From: Ningiella ruwaisensis
Lineage (GTDB): Bacteria; Pseudomonadota; Gammaproteobacteria; Enterobacterales; Alteromonadaceae
Direction: 5' to 3'
NCBI RefSeq assembly: GCF_004798935.1
Contig: NZ_RAHT01000006.1
Coordinates: 62,001-126,000 of the forward strand
Length of the DNA: 64,000 nucleotides
The notes beneath the pieces were generated by a model. The model did not search any database. It was not told the DNA's origin and saw nothing but the letters and a program-made list of their open reading frames with translations. Below, one piece after another: positions 1 through 8,540 of the stretch. The translations under genes were made by a program, and so were the position numbers. Numbering within the stretch: the stretch's first letter is position 1; the number at the start of each line of letters is the position of its first letter.

Positions 1-1
1 A

Positions 2-2332
2 GAACTGCAAGGGCTTGGGTATCGTGTACTGGATTTAGCCGCCAGCGAAGAAGAAGCCGTCAATACTGCATTCACGCAAAAACCGGATGTCATTCTTATG
101 GATATTAACCTGGAATCTGGCGGCTCTGGACTTTCTGCTGCAAAGCGAATTCGTGAGAGCAGTAATATCCCTGTCATCTATGTAACTGCCTACTCTAGCG
201 ATGAAATAATTGAACTGACCGGACAAACAAGTCCTTATGGATTCATTTTAAAGCCCTATAACATACGAGAAGTAAAAGCAGTAATTAATACTGCTCTGGT
301 CAGGCATGAGTTTGAGGCTAGGCTCGAAAGATCAGAAAAACGATTAAAGGTCGCGTTACAAGTTGCTGATATGGGAGTGCTGGAATACGACCGTTCTGTT
401 CATCAATTTCAGTTAAATGAACACACTAAAGACTTGCGCGCCTTAGGATTTAGGCAAAATATGGATAAAGCCGCGTTTTTAGCCTTGTTTGCCCCTTCAG
501 ACGCCAAGGATTTAAATCATTTATTGCTTGCAGGAGAACCCTTTTCTCGTAGAGCGCGTTTGCAGAACAAACTCAACAGCCTCAACCAGTACGTTGACGT
601 ATACCTCAGCCAAGTCTTGTTTGATGGTGATAAAGTCCAAATTGGCGCCGTTCAGGATGTAACCGATGTACAGAAGAATTTGGATGAGTTACTCGTATCC
701 GACTCTGTGCTGCATCAGATGTTAGAAAGCGTTTTGATTTTAAACGATAAAGAAGAAATTATTCAGGTCAATCCTGCCTTCTGTCATTTGGTTGGTCTGA
801 ATGAAGAGCGCATTCTTGGGCAGCCAATTGACAAATTTTTATTGCATGACAGAAAGGATGATCTCAGTTTTTTGGATGGACTGAGTAAAGATGCCTTGTC
901 TCAAAAGCGGGTGAAAGTAAAGCGTCACAACGACTCATCAATCGATGCGCTCCTAACTGCCAGTGATCTTCAATTAAGCGGTACAGATGAACATATCATT
1001 TTAACGTTGACCGACGTAAGTGAACTGGTTGCTGCTGAAAAAAAACTCAGTCACATAGCCTACAGCGATAGCCTTACCGGCTTTGGCAATCGCGCGGCTC
1101 TTAATAGGACACTGGAAAATTTAAGTAAAACGGAAGATGATTCCAGACCTGACGCTGCATTATTTTTTATCGATTTAGACTCTTTTAAACAGATTAATGA
1201 CACATTAGGTCATGAACTTGGCGATAAAGTGCTGGCTGAATTTGCGTCTCGTTTACGACAGATTTTCAGAGATCAGGATACCCTTATTCGAATAGGAGGG
1301 GATGAGTTTGTCATTGTATTGACAGGAAACTTAAATCGAGATGGACTTGAACAGATTTGCCATAAAATAATGCAAAGCCTTGAACGTGATTTTCAGGTGG
1401 GTGAGCATACGCTGGATGTTTCCTGCAGTGTAGGGGTTGCCGTTGCAGAGGCTTCTGTTGACATCAATGAGCTACTAAAAAGAGCTGACGTGGCGATGTA
1501 CCAAGCCAAGCAGTCAGGCAAAAACACTTATCGATTCTTCAATGCAAGTATGGGAGAAGAGACACATTATCGTATTTTCATTGAACAAGGTTTACGCCAA
1601 GCCATTAAGAATAGTGAAATAAGTATCCACTTGCAGCCAATTGTTGATCGAAACGGGAGGGTCTATTCAGCTGAAGCACTGTGTCGGTGGTATTCTCAGG
1701 CATCTGGCTTTATACCTCCAGATGAGTTTATCCCTGTTGCAGAAGAAAGTTTTTTAATTCAAAGCTTGGGGATAAAAGTCTTTCATGAGGCAATGCTTGC
1801 GAAGCGACAACTCAACGATGCCGGGTTTGGGGATATCAGCATAAATATCAATTTTTCAGAAAAGCAATTACAAAATAGAGAAACCTTTGCTGTTGTAGAA
1901 GATATGCTTGCTCAGCACGAACTAAAAGCCAGCGAATTTGTGATCGAAATTACCGAATCCACCCTTCACTCGGCAAAAAGTGACAAGACTATCGACAAAT
2001 TAAGAGCCAAGGGCTTTCAGATCGCGCTTGACGACTTTGGTACAGGATATTCGTCACTTTCCCGCTTACATGATTACAATGTCAACATCATAAAAATTGA
2101 TAAAAGTTTTGTGCAGGCAGTGTGTCATCAAGCAGAGCAAAAAATCATTACTCGCGGAATTGTATCGCTGGGTAAGGAATTAGGATATACGATTGTCGCT
2201 GAAGGCATTGAAAAACAAGCCGAATTAGACGCGCTTAAATTAATGGGATGCGACGGAATGCAAGGTTACTATTTTGCCAAACCAATGCCTTTGCATGAAT
2301 TCATGCGATATTTAGGCAATCAGGACGCATGA
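2..2332 (+). CDS. Response regulator with REC, PAS, GGDEF and EAL domains (5' partial)
   Basis: The reading frame is open from base 2, so the true start lies left of the window; 776 residues are visible. In visible numbering, the remainder of a receiver domain runs to about residue 105 with phosphoacceptor Asp34 (LMDINL). A PAS-like region follows to about 335. The GGDEF domain has an intact GGDEF at 432-436 and an RxxD inhibitory site (RDQD) five residues before it. The EAL domain has EAL at 558-560 and retains the IEITES, DDFGTGYS and AEGIE motifs. Both the c-di-GMP synthesis and hydrolysis halves therefore look active by motif. The protein has no membrane segment and should act in the cytoplasm under control of a histidine kinase. 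Its end overlaps the convergent PAS histidine kinase gene by 13 bp, which makes that kinase a possible partner, though this is inference only. Confidence 0.93.
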   Translation, partial: ELQGLGYRVLDLAASEEEAVNTAFTQKPDVILMDINLESGGSGLSAAKRIRESSNIPVIYVTAYSSDEIIELTGQTSPYGFILKPYNIREVKAVINTALVRHEFEARLERSEKRLKVALQVADMGVLEYDRSVHQFQLNEHTKDLRALGFRQNMDKAAFLALFAPSDAKDLNHLLLAGEPFSRRARLQNKLNSLNQYVDVYLSQVLFDGDKVQIGAVQDVTDVQKNLDELLVSDSVLHQMLESVLILNDKEEIIQVNPAFCHLVGLNEERILGQPIDKFLLHDRKDDLSFLDGLSKDALSQKRVKVKRHNDSSIDALLTASDLQLSGTDEHIILTLTDVSELVAAEKKLSHIAYSDSLTGFGNRAALNRTLENLSKTEDDSRPDAALFFIDLDSFKQINDTLGHELGDKVLAEFASRLRQIFRDQDTLIRIGGDEFVIVLTGNLNRDGLEQICHKIMQSLERDFQVGEHTLDVSCSVGVAVAEASVDINELLKRADVAMYQAKQSGKNTYRFFNASMGEETHYRIFIEQGLRQAIKNSEISIHLQPIVDRNGRVYSAEALCRWYSQASGFIPPDEFIPVAEESFLIQSLGIKVFHEAMLAKRQLNDAGFGDISININFSEKQLQNRETFAVVEDMLAQHELKASEFVIEITESTLHSAKSDKTIDKLRAKGFQIALDDFGTGYSSLSRLHDYNVNIIKIDKSFVQAVCHQAEQKIITRGIVSLGKELGYTIVAEGIEKQAELDALKLMGCDGMQGYYFAKPMPLHEFMRYLGNQDA

Positions 2333-4125
2333 GTACGAAACGAAATGGTGTGCGTCACGCCTGATTGATTGTTTTTCCCATCTGTACTTATGAGTGTGGC
2401 TTTTAACTGTTTCGCAAAAATATCAATTAATTCCTGGCCAAGAGATCCTGTGTTTTTGTGCATTGCCCCGCCCATGCCTTTACCATTGTCTGATACGATA
2501 ATATCAACGAGATCTGAACATGTATAAATTTTGATACTGACCGTAGGTGACGCAACTTCTACTCCTTTAAACGCGTGCTTGAATGCGTTAGTTAAAAGTT
2601 CTGTAAGCAAGAATCCAAGCGGCACCATCTGATTTAATGAAATGGCAATCGATTGCGTTGCAAAATCCTTTTGGATGGAGACCTGTTGGGTATCTGCCAT
2701 TGAGTCTCGAAGTAAATCCAGTAACTTATCTACAAATAGCTGTAGGCTGGCATGTGTAAAATCTTCCCGTTCATAAAGTAACTCATGGATTAGAGCCATT
2801 GACTTTAAGCGGCGTTGACTGTCTAAAAGTGCATCTCGGGTTTTAGCGTCTGTTGACTCGGCATTGGCTTGCAAATTAAGTAGGCTCGACATCACCTGCA
2901 AATTGTTTTTTACTCGATGATGCACTTCATTCAGCAACACCGTTTTTTCCTCAAGGGCTTTTTGAAGGCTTTGATTTGCCTCATACAAGGCTGAAACATC
3001 AGAAATAGTCGCCAGAAACAAAACCTCCTTACCGTCTAAAAGTGGAGACAAGGCGACTTCGACAGGCGTGTTTGTTGGCAGCAGGCTACAAACATCTTGA
3101 GGCGTATATTGGGTGCTTTCAGTAATCGCCTCATGAATACCCACCGTGTGTATTTTATCTTGAATATCTGCAAAACGTTTATGCAAGCGTGGATCATTGA
3201 TATAAGAGAAAAATTTTGACTTGCCAATTTCTACACTTAGCTTGGTTAATTCTTCAAATCGTTTATTGCTGAACTGAATTGTGCCCTCTGTATCGAACGC
3301 AACCAATGCATCAATGGTTCGATTGATTACCGTCTCAAATCTTGATTGAGACAACTTAAGCTGTTGCTCTGTTTTTTTGCGTTCACTAATATCAATGGCT
3401 GAGGGGATAATGTGAGTGACGGTACCCTTGTCGTCTTTTAGGACTTCCATCATCAGGTCAATGGTGATAAAACCATCTGCCACTCTGGCGTCAATATCAA
3501 AGCGCACTGGTTTTCCCAAAAGTACTTGATGGATTGCCCGTTTTATTGAAGCTTGGACGGCTGATGAATACGACCACCAAAAGCAGTCCCAAAAATGCTT
3601 TCCCTTTACATCAGATAGTTTCAATCCTGCTGCAGTTAGAGGCGCTTTATTTGCGTCTAACACGACACCATTTACATCTAAAAGCCCCACAAATGTAAGT
3701 AGGCTGTCTAGCACGTTTGTTAATAAACGCTTGTTCGTCTCAGCAGAGCGCTTTGCAAACACTTCGCTGGTGATTTCTTCGGCAGTAACGAGCAAACCTC
3801 GTTTACCGTTACTAAAGTCGAAAGGTTGATAATTCGCTAACCAGTAACGAATTTGGTCAGAAGCGGGTGTTTTACCCTCGATCAACTTGTTGCTGACACT
3901 CTCATTGTGCAAATACACCTTATCGAAAATAGGGCTGAGGGTGTCAACTAAATCAGGCAGAACTTCTTCAATGGTTTTACCAATTGTATCTTTTTTAGAA
4001 ACGCCGTTTACTTCTGCACACGCTTCATTCAACGCAATATAGCGTCGTTTATCGTCAAAACAGGCAATGACAGAGGGCAGTTTCTCGATAAATTGATTGA
4101 ATCCCTCTGTGGTGAGGCTAAGCAT
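2320..4125 (-). CDS. PAS-containing sensor histidine kinase (HisKA_2 type)
   Basis: This 601-residue protein has no obvious membrane segment and is probably a cytoplasmic sensor. Three PAS-like modules are visible at roughly residues 5-120, 135-255 and 265-385. A HisKA_2-type dimerisation domain carries the phosphoacceptor motif EVHHRVKNNLQ (His402/His403), typical of the HWE/HisKA_2 class. A HATPase_c domain follows from about 480, with an N-box-like LLTELLTNAFKHA and the glycine motif DNGKGMGG. Kinases of this class usually phosphorylate separate receiver proteins. The convergent neighbour that begins with a receiver domain and makes or degrades c-di-GMP is an obvious candidate, but convergent orientation means they are not an operon. 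The start is the first ATG of the frame and leads straight into the first PAS module. The signal sensed is unknown. Confidence 0.9.
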   Translation of the reverse strand: MLSLTTEGFNQFIEKLPSVIACFDDKRRYIALNEACAEVNGVSKKDTIGKTIEEVLPDLVDTLSPIFDKVYLHNESVSNKLIEGKTPASDQIRYWLANYQPFDFSNGKRGLLVTAEEITSEVFAKRSAETNKRLLTNVLDSLLTFVGLLDVNGVVLDANKAPLTAAGLKLSDVKGKHFWDCFWWSYSSAVQASIKRAIHQVLLGKPVRFDIDARVADGFITIDLMMEVLKDDKGTVTHIIPSAIDISERKKTEQQLKLSQSRFETVINRTIDALVAFDTEGTIQFSNKRFEELTKLSVEIGKSKFFSYINDPRLHKRFADIQDKIHTVGIHEAITESTQYTPQDVCSLLPTNTPVEVALSPLLDGKEVLFLATISDVSALYEANQSLQKALEEKTVLLNEVHHRVKNNLQVMSSLLNLQANAESTDAKTRDALLDSQRRLKSMALIHELLYEREDFTHASLQLFVDKLLDLLRDSMADTQQVSIQKDFATQSIAISLNQMVPLGFLLTELLTNAFKHAFKGVEVASPTVSIKIYTCSDLVDIIVSDNGKGMGGAMHKNTGSLGQELIDIFAKQLKATLISTDGKNNQSGVTHTISFRTHAS

Positions 4126-4256
4126 CTACTTTCTCGACTAAAGTATTATTATTGAAGCTTAAGATGAAGCGCCCTGTTTGTAAACGGATAAAAATTCCCA
4201 TAGATGGGATGGGCAGGTTATGGGTTTACGAAAAGATATCAGGCAGCGTCAGATAC

Positions 4257-4280
4257 AAAAAAACCACCGAAAAGGTGGCT
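4257..4280 (-). terminator. Rho-independent terminator of the tRNA-Ala/Glu/Glu unit
   Basis: Read on the minus strand, a GCCACC / GGTGG stem with a short loop is followed by a run of seven T. It lies about 10 bp after the 3' end of the last tRNA-Glu, as expected for the end of this tRNA transcript. Confidence 0.8.
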
Positions 4281-4290
4281 TTGATGTGTA

Positions 4291-4366
4291 TGGCGTCCCC
4301 TAGGGGATTCGAACCCCTGTTACCGCCGTGAAAGGGCGGTGTCCTAGGCCTCTAGACGAAGGGGAC
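4291..4366 (-). tRNA. tRNA-Glu (anticodon TTC), copy 2
   Basis: This 76-nt cloverleaf begins GTCCCCTTCGTCTAGAGG on the minus strand and ends with an encoded CCA. The anticodon stem CCGCC/GGCGG encloses the loop CTTTCAC, giving anticodon TTC. It is identical to the upstream copy at 4443-4518 and is the last gene before the terminator. Confidence 0.97.
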
Positions 4367-4442
4367 AGAAGCTTTTCTGTTCCTAGAACATGTATTTTAC
4401 CTTTACCAAGGTCTCAATTATTTTCATGGGCCACTGAGAAAA

Positions 4443-4518
4443 TGGCGTCCCCTAGGGGATTCGAACCCCTGTTACCGCCGTGAAAGGGCGGTGTCCTAGG
4501 CCTCTAGACGAAGGGGAC
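4443..4518 (-). tRNA. tRNA-Glu (anticodon TTC), copy 1
   Basis: This 76-nt cloverleaf has encoded CCA and anticodon TTC, identical to the copy at 4291-4366. The two are separated by about 76 bp of unique sequence. It lies between tRNA-Ala and the second tRNA-Glu on the same strand, so all three are probably processed from one transcript. Confidence 0.97.
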
Positions 4519-4537
4519 AACAATTCATTCGTTGTCG

Positions 4538-4613
<76 letters not shown>

Positions 4614-4661
4614 AGTCTCTGGAGCTGTAATACTCGCTACAGTTCCTTGACAGCGGGGCGC

Positions 4662-4690
4662 ATTCTAGACATCCCCCCCCCGCAAGTCAA
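4662..4690 (-). promoter_or_regulatory. Sigma-70 promoter of the tRNA-Ala/Glu/Glu unit with a G9 spacer tract
   Basis: On the minus strand, -35 TTGACT and -10 TAGAAT are separated by exactly 17 bp. A GC-rich discriminator (GCGCCCCGC) follows the -10, as is typical of stringently controlled stable-RNA promoters. The spacer contains an uninterrupted run of nine G (C on the plus strand, 4673-4681). The promoter lies in the short gap between the gltX stop codon and tRNA-Ala. Confidence 0.8.
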
Positions 4691-4699
4691 CGGTTTTTT

Positions 4700-6109
4700 T
4701 TAAGAATTTTCGCGTTTTTCAATAAATTCGATCGCTTTGTCGATTCTTTGTGCGACCTTCGATTGTTTTAACAACACCAAGGTCACATCAAGCGATGGTG
4801 AGTTACCTGAGCCTGTTGCTGCCACTCTTAAGGGCATGCCCACTTTCCCCATTCCAAGGCCTAATTTTTCAGCGGTGTTATTGATCGCATTTTGGATATT
4901 TGCACTGTTCCACTCCCCTACTTCATTAAGAGCGTCACGCACAGCTACAAGACACTCCTTTGCCACTGGACGTAAATGTTTTTTTGCTGCATTAGCATCA
5001 AACTCTTCAAAATCCTCATAAAAATAACGACTGATTTCTGCCAGTTCTTTTAAGGTGTCAACACGTTCTGCCTGCACCTTAATCACGTCTTCAAGTGCCG
5101 GCCCATTGCGAACATCAATCTTTTGCTCATCAAAATGCCATTTTGCGTGTTCTGCGACCTCTGACGCGGGTAGCGTTTTAATGTAATGCTGGTTTAACCA
5201 AATCAGTTTTTCTGTGTTAAATGCGCTGGCTGACTTACTGATATGATCCAGACTAAATAAATCAATCATCTCGTCTACAGAAAAAATCTCTTGGTCGCCA
5301 TGTGACCAACCCAAACGGACCAAATAATTTAGTACTGCTTGTGGCAAAAATCCATCATCTCGATATTGCATCACGCTTACCGCGCCATGCCGCTTAGACA
5401 ATTTCTTACCGTCGTCACCCAATATCATGGAAACATGGGCATATTCAGGCACAGGCGCGCCTAGCGCTTTGAGGATGTTGATTTGACGAGGCGTGTTGTT
5501 AATGTGGTCTTCGCCGCGCACGACATGTGTGATACCCATTTCCCAATCATCTATAACAACGCAAAAATTATAGGTGGGTGTGCCATCTGAACGGCGAATA
5601 ACCAAATCATCGAGTTCTGTATTAGAAATACGAATTTCGCCTCGCACATGATCTTTAAACACCACCTCGCCCTCTTTCGGGTTTTTAAAGCGAATTGCAA
5701 AGGCTTCGTTCTCAGGATAATCGGTTCTATCTCGCCATGTTCCCGGGTATCTTGGTTTCTCACCGCGTTTTTCCTGCTCTTCACGAATTTTATCCAACTC
5801 GTCACTTTTCATATAGCATCGGTAAGCGAGCCCTTGCTCTAATAACTTGTCGATATACTGATTATATTTATCAAAGCGCTCTGTTTGATAGTATGGCCCT
5901 TCGTCATGCTCAAGTCCTAACCATTTCATGCCGTCCAGTATGGCTTGTTTGGCTTGTTCAGTTGAACGCTCTACGTCCGTATCTTCAATTCGTAAGACAA
6001 ATTTACCACCTTGGCTTTTTGCATAAAGCCACGAGTAAAGTGCGGTACGGGCACCACCAACATGCAAATAGCCGGTTGGACTGGGAGCAAAACGGGTTAC
6101 AACTGACAT
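4700..6109 (-). CDS. gltX: Glutamyl-tRNA synthetase
   Basis: This class I aminoacyl-tRNA synthetase charges tRNA-Glu with glutamate in the cytoplasm. At 469 residues it has the usual bacterial length. The HIGH-type signature is [11 protein letters not shown] near residues 9-19, and the KMSKS-type loop is KKLSKRHG at 235-242. The N-terminal [13 protein letters not shown] matches the family start, and a good ribosome site (TTAGGA) precedes the ATG. The gene is followed on the same strand by tRNA-Ala and two tRNA-Glu genes, so the enzyme lies beside genes for its own substrate. A separate strong promoter sits between them, so the tRNAs need not depend on gltX transcription. Confidence 0.98.
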   Translation of the reverse strand: MSVVTRFAPSPTGYLHVGGARTALYSWLYAKSQGGKFVLRIEDTDVERSTEQAKQAILDGMKWLGLEHDEGPYYQTERFDKYNQYIDKLLEQGLAYRCYMKSDELDKIREEQEKRGEKPRYPGTWRDRTDYPENEAFAIRFKNPKEGEVVFKDHVRGEIRISNTELDDLVIRRSDGTPTYNFCVVIDDWEMGITHVVRGEDHINNTPRQINILKALGAPVPEYAHVSMILGDDGKKLSKRHGAVSVMQYRDDGFLPQAVLNYLVRLGWSHGDQEIFSVDEMIDLFSLDHISKSASAFNTEKLIWLNQHYIKTLPASEVAEHAKWHFDEQKIDVRNGPALEDVIKVQAERVDTLKELAEISRYFYEDFEEFDANAAKKHLRPVAKECLVAVRDALNEVGEWNSANIQNAINNTAEKLGLGMGKVGMPLRVAATGSGNSPSLDVTLVLLKQSKVAQRIDKAIEFIEKRENS

Positions 6110-6345
6110 TGATTTTCCTAATAGTTATTAGTAACAAATGATGGCGCGTAGTTTAACGGTTTAATGCGTCAACAAAAAGACTGAGCCTGATATTCTTTTT
6201 TTAGCGACATTTTGATAGCAACATAAATATGCGCAGTTCCGTAGCAAAAAAGAGTAAAGGCGCCTGATTTGTGCTTTTCAGCCTGGCTGATATCTCCTAA
6301 TTGGAGAAAATTTCTTCGCTTAAGCGTATTTTATGCAATTTGATG

Positions 6346-6373
6346 TTGACACTTTAAAGCTCAACTCTATAAT
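6346..6373 (+). promoter_or_regulatory. Strong sigma-70 promoter of the tRNA-Val unit
   Basis: A perfect -35 hexamer TTGACA (6346-6351) and a perfect -10 hexamer TATAAT (6368-6373) are separated by 16 bp. The discriminator is C-rich (ACCGCTCC), as expected for a stable-RNA promoter. The decayed tRNA-Val copy begins about 50 bp downstream and the two intact genes follow. Confidence 0.88.
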
Positions 6374-6425
6374 ACCGCTCCACTTGTTGAGTATCAAAAG
6401 GTGCTCGACAGGTTTATGGAAATTC

Positions 6426-6516
6426 GGACGCTTAGCTCAGTTGGGAAGAAGAGCGAGCATCACCGCCTTTTACAAAAGAAAGGCGAGAGTCACTGGTTTA
6501 AGCCCGTGGCTTGAAA
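6426..6516 (+). pseudogene. Decayed tRNA-Val copy
   Basis: The first 21 bases are identical to the intact tRNA-Val genes downstream (GGACGCTTAGCTCAGTTGGG and one more base). The D-arm is then interrupted by extra bases, and the anticodon arm is altered to a 7-bp CGCCTTT/AAAGGCG stem around an 8-base loop. The T-arm (CACTGGTTTAAGCC) is damaged, and the 3' acceptor strand and CCA are missing. It lies directly after the strong promoter, so it would be transcribed as the leader of the tRNA-Val transcript. It cannot fold as a normal tRNA. Confidence 0.75.
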
Positions 6517-6526
6517 GAAAATTATC

Positions 6527-6602
6527 GGACGCTTAGCTCAGTTGGGAGAGCATCGCCCTTACAAGGCGAGGGTCACTGGTTCAAGCCCAGTAGCGTCCAC
6601 CA
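6527..6602 (+). tRNA. tRNA-Val (anticodon TAC), copy 1
   Basis: This 76-nt cloverleaf has acceptor GGACGCT/AGCGTCC and encoded ACCA. Its anticodon stem CGCCC/GGCG encloses the loop with TAC. It is identical to the copy at 6630-6705, and the two are separated by 27 bp. Confidence 0.96.
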
Positions 6603-6629
6603 CCTTTTCTTCAATTAAATCAATACAAT

Positions 6630-6705
6630 GGACGCTTAGCTCAGTTGGGAGAGCATCGCCCTTACAAGGCGAGGGTCACTGGTTCAAGCCCAGTAGCGTC
6701 CACCA
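6630..6705 (+). tRNA. tRNA-Val (anticodon TAC), copy 2
   Basis: This is a second, identical 76-nt tRNA-Val with encoded CCA. Its last 15 bases form the beginning of the first unit of an 81-bp tandem repeat that continues downstream (6691-6852). Confidence 0.96.
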
Positions 6706-6852
6706 CCCCTCTTTTTTACACATTATCTGTTATGCATGGCGAGACTGCTTCAATCACACCGTGACGAACCGCAGTAGCGTCCACCACTCCTCTTTTTTAC
6801 ACATTATCAGATATGCATGGCGAGACTGGTTCAATCAAACCGTGACGAACCG
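6691..6852 (+). repeat. Two tandem 81-bp repeats carrying tRNA-Val 3'-end remnants
   Basis: Two units (6691-6771 and 6772-6852) differ at about five positions. Each opens with the tRNA-Val 3' end (CAGTAGCGTCCACCA), then a T6 run, then a unique part. Each closes with a block resembling a broken 3' half-tRNA (GGCGAGACTG..TTCAAT..ACC, then GACGAACCGCAGT). The arrangement recalls the rtT repeats after tyrT in Escherichia coli, which also repeat the 3' end of the tRNA gene. Any open frame across this region is an accident of the repeats. Confidence 0.85.
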
Positions 6853-6856
6853 CAGT

Positions 6857-7170
6857 TTCTTAATTTAAAGTCATATTTAGTAAAAATTAACCTGAAATTA
6901 ATTCAAATTAACTTGAAACATCTACAAAGCTTACTGACTTGGCTTACCCATCTCACAAATAACCATGCTGGATCCGTTGTTCCTCCTCCCCTCCACGTTT
7001 TTTTCACTACCAGGTCAACTGGTCTCGTTTTTGCACCCGTGATTTATCCAAAAAGATAATTCAATTTCAGATTATTAATACATTCGACTATTGAATGTTT
7101 CTACGAATACTGTCTTAACAAATTGCGTCTTTACAAATTGTGTATTTACGAAAAAAGCGAGGACAACTCT
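6857..7170. other. Gene-free stretch between the tRNA-Val repeats and the MBL-rhodanese gene
   Basis: No credible gene is seen here. The first part is AT-rich with short imperfect repeats of an AATTAACCTGAAA-like string (6887-6920). No clear terminator hairpin for the tRNA-Val transcript could be recognised. A ribosome site (GCGAGGA) near 7157-7163 serves the next gene. Confidence 0.5.
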
Positions 7171-8535
7171 ATGTTTATTGAAACGATAAAAACACCCGGT
7201 CTTGCGCACTTATCTTATTTTGTCGGCTCAGAAAACAAAGCGTTTGTGATCGATCCACGACGAGATATTAGTCAATACATCAAACTGGCTAAACAAAACG
7301 AATGCGATATCACGCATATAATTGAAACACACCGAAATGAAGATTTGCTTAGTGGCGCGCCCATACTGGCAGAAACAGTGAATGCAGAAGTCTTACATGG
7401 ACCTAACGCCGATGGCGAGGTTGCCTATGCAAAAACCGTTACAGAAGGTTGTCAGATTATAGTTGGAAAGATTTTGCTGGAAATTATAGAAACACCGGGC
7501 CATACCAAAGACAGCATCTGCATTTTGCTCTTCGATGAGGATTTCAACCAAGGTCCGGTAGCCATTTTTACGGGCGATACCCTATTTGTAGGCGACGTGG
7601 GCAGAACAGACTTTTATCCCGATGAAAGCGAGCATGTTGCAGGCTTGATGTTTGATAGCCTACAAAAAATTAAAAACAAAGCAGCTAATGCACTTATATA
7701 CCCGGCGCATGGCGCAGGTTCTGTATGTGGCGACGGCATGGCGGAGCGAGAATTTTCAAGTGTTCAGCATGAAGTTGCAAATAATCCGCTTATGGGAATA
7801 AGTGAACGTGATGAATTTATTAAGCAAAAAGTTGAAGAGCATCACTATAAGCCCCCCTACTTTTCAAAAATGGAACGCCTTAATCTGGAGGGTGCAAGCG
7901 CGCATACTGATTTTTCGTGTGTAGCTTCGCTGACAATTGAAAAGCTTAAAAAACTACAGGCGGATGGCTTTATTTTGGTCGATGTGAGGCCAATTGAGAG
8001 TTTTATCGGCGCTCACGTTCCAGGCAGCTACGCCTTACCAATCGATTTTATTACTTCCTACGCAGGTTGGCTATTTTCACCAGACGATAAGATAATCATC
8101 ATCGGTGATGATCAAAAAATGGCAAGCCTTGCGGCGCTGCACTTCTCACGCATTGGGTTTGATAATGTCAACCACTACTTTTCAGCAAACATGGCAATGC
8201 TAGCAGCCAATGGGCATGAGTTCTCGACGCTGAAACTGACCAACGCACAGGAAGTTAGGTCGCTGCTAAAAGAAGATTACAACATTCTTGATGTGCGAAA
8301 AGTCAACGAATACGAGGGCGGCCACATCGAAAATAGTGAACATATCTTTTTAGGTCATCTAGCAAAAAAGAAAGATGGTTTGTCTACGAATGCTAAGCTA
8401 ATTACTATGTGTGCCAGTGGTATGCGAGCAACGATTGCTGCGGCATATTTTCGAGCCAATAAGTTTGACAACGTAAGAGTTTTTCTTGGTTCAATGGGTG
8501 CATGGCAAAGCAAGGATTATCCTGTAGTTAATTGA
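7171..8535 (+). CDS. MBL-fold hydrolase with two rhodanese domains (persulfide dioxygenase-like)
   Basis: The protein has 454 residues from the ATG at 7171, chosen over an upstream in-frame codon because of the GCGAGGA ribosome site and family-like start MFIETIKTPG. The N-terminal metallo-beta-lactamase fold resembles persulfide dioxygenases and glyoxalase II, with TPGHT, GDTLFVGDVGRTDF and YPAHGAG motifs. The first metal motif reads THRNED (His54) instead of THxHxDH, so its second histidine is missing. The first rhodanese domain (about 255-355) lacks a catalytic Cys at the loop IIIIGDDQKMAS. The second (about 365-452) keeps it in TMCASGMRAT. It is probably cytoplasmic and likely handles glutathione persulfide or related sulfane sulfur. 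The exact reaction is uncertain because of the altered metal site. It stands alone and converges with a diguanylate cyclase gene. Confidence 0.85.
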   Translation: MFIETIKTPGLAHLSYFVGSENKAFVIDPRRDISQYIKLAKQNECDITHIIETHRNEDLLSGAPILAETVNAEVLHGPNADGEVAYAKTVTEGCQIIVGKILLEIIETPGHTKDSICILLFDEDFNQGPVAIFTGDTLFVGDVGRTDFYPDESEHVAGLMFDSLQKIKNKAANALIYPAHGAGSVCGDGMAEREFSSVQHEVANNPLMGISERDEFIKQKVEEHHYKPPYFSKMERLNLEGASAHTDFSCVASLTIEKLKKLQADGFILVDVRPIESFIGAHVPGSYALPIDFITSYAGWLFSPDDKIIIIGDDQKMASLAALHFSRIGFDNVNHYFSANMAMLAANGHEFSTLKLTNAQEVRSLLKEDYNILDVRKVNEYEGGHIENSEHIFLGHLAKKKDGLSTNAKLITMCASGMRATIAAAYFRANKFDNVRVFLGSMGAWQSKDYPVVN

Positions 8536-8540
8536 TAGTA

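Noticed and set aside
5695-6141. 148-codon plus-strand frame across gltX
   Set aside because: It is antisense to conserved gltX catalytic sequence.
6542-6868. 108-codon open frame over the tRNA-Val region
   Set aside because: It runs through an intact tRNA gene and 81-bp repeats, so it is a product of the repeat structure.
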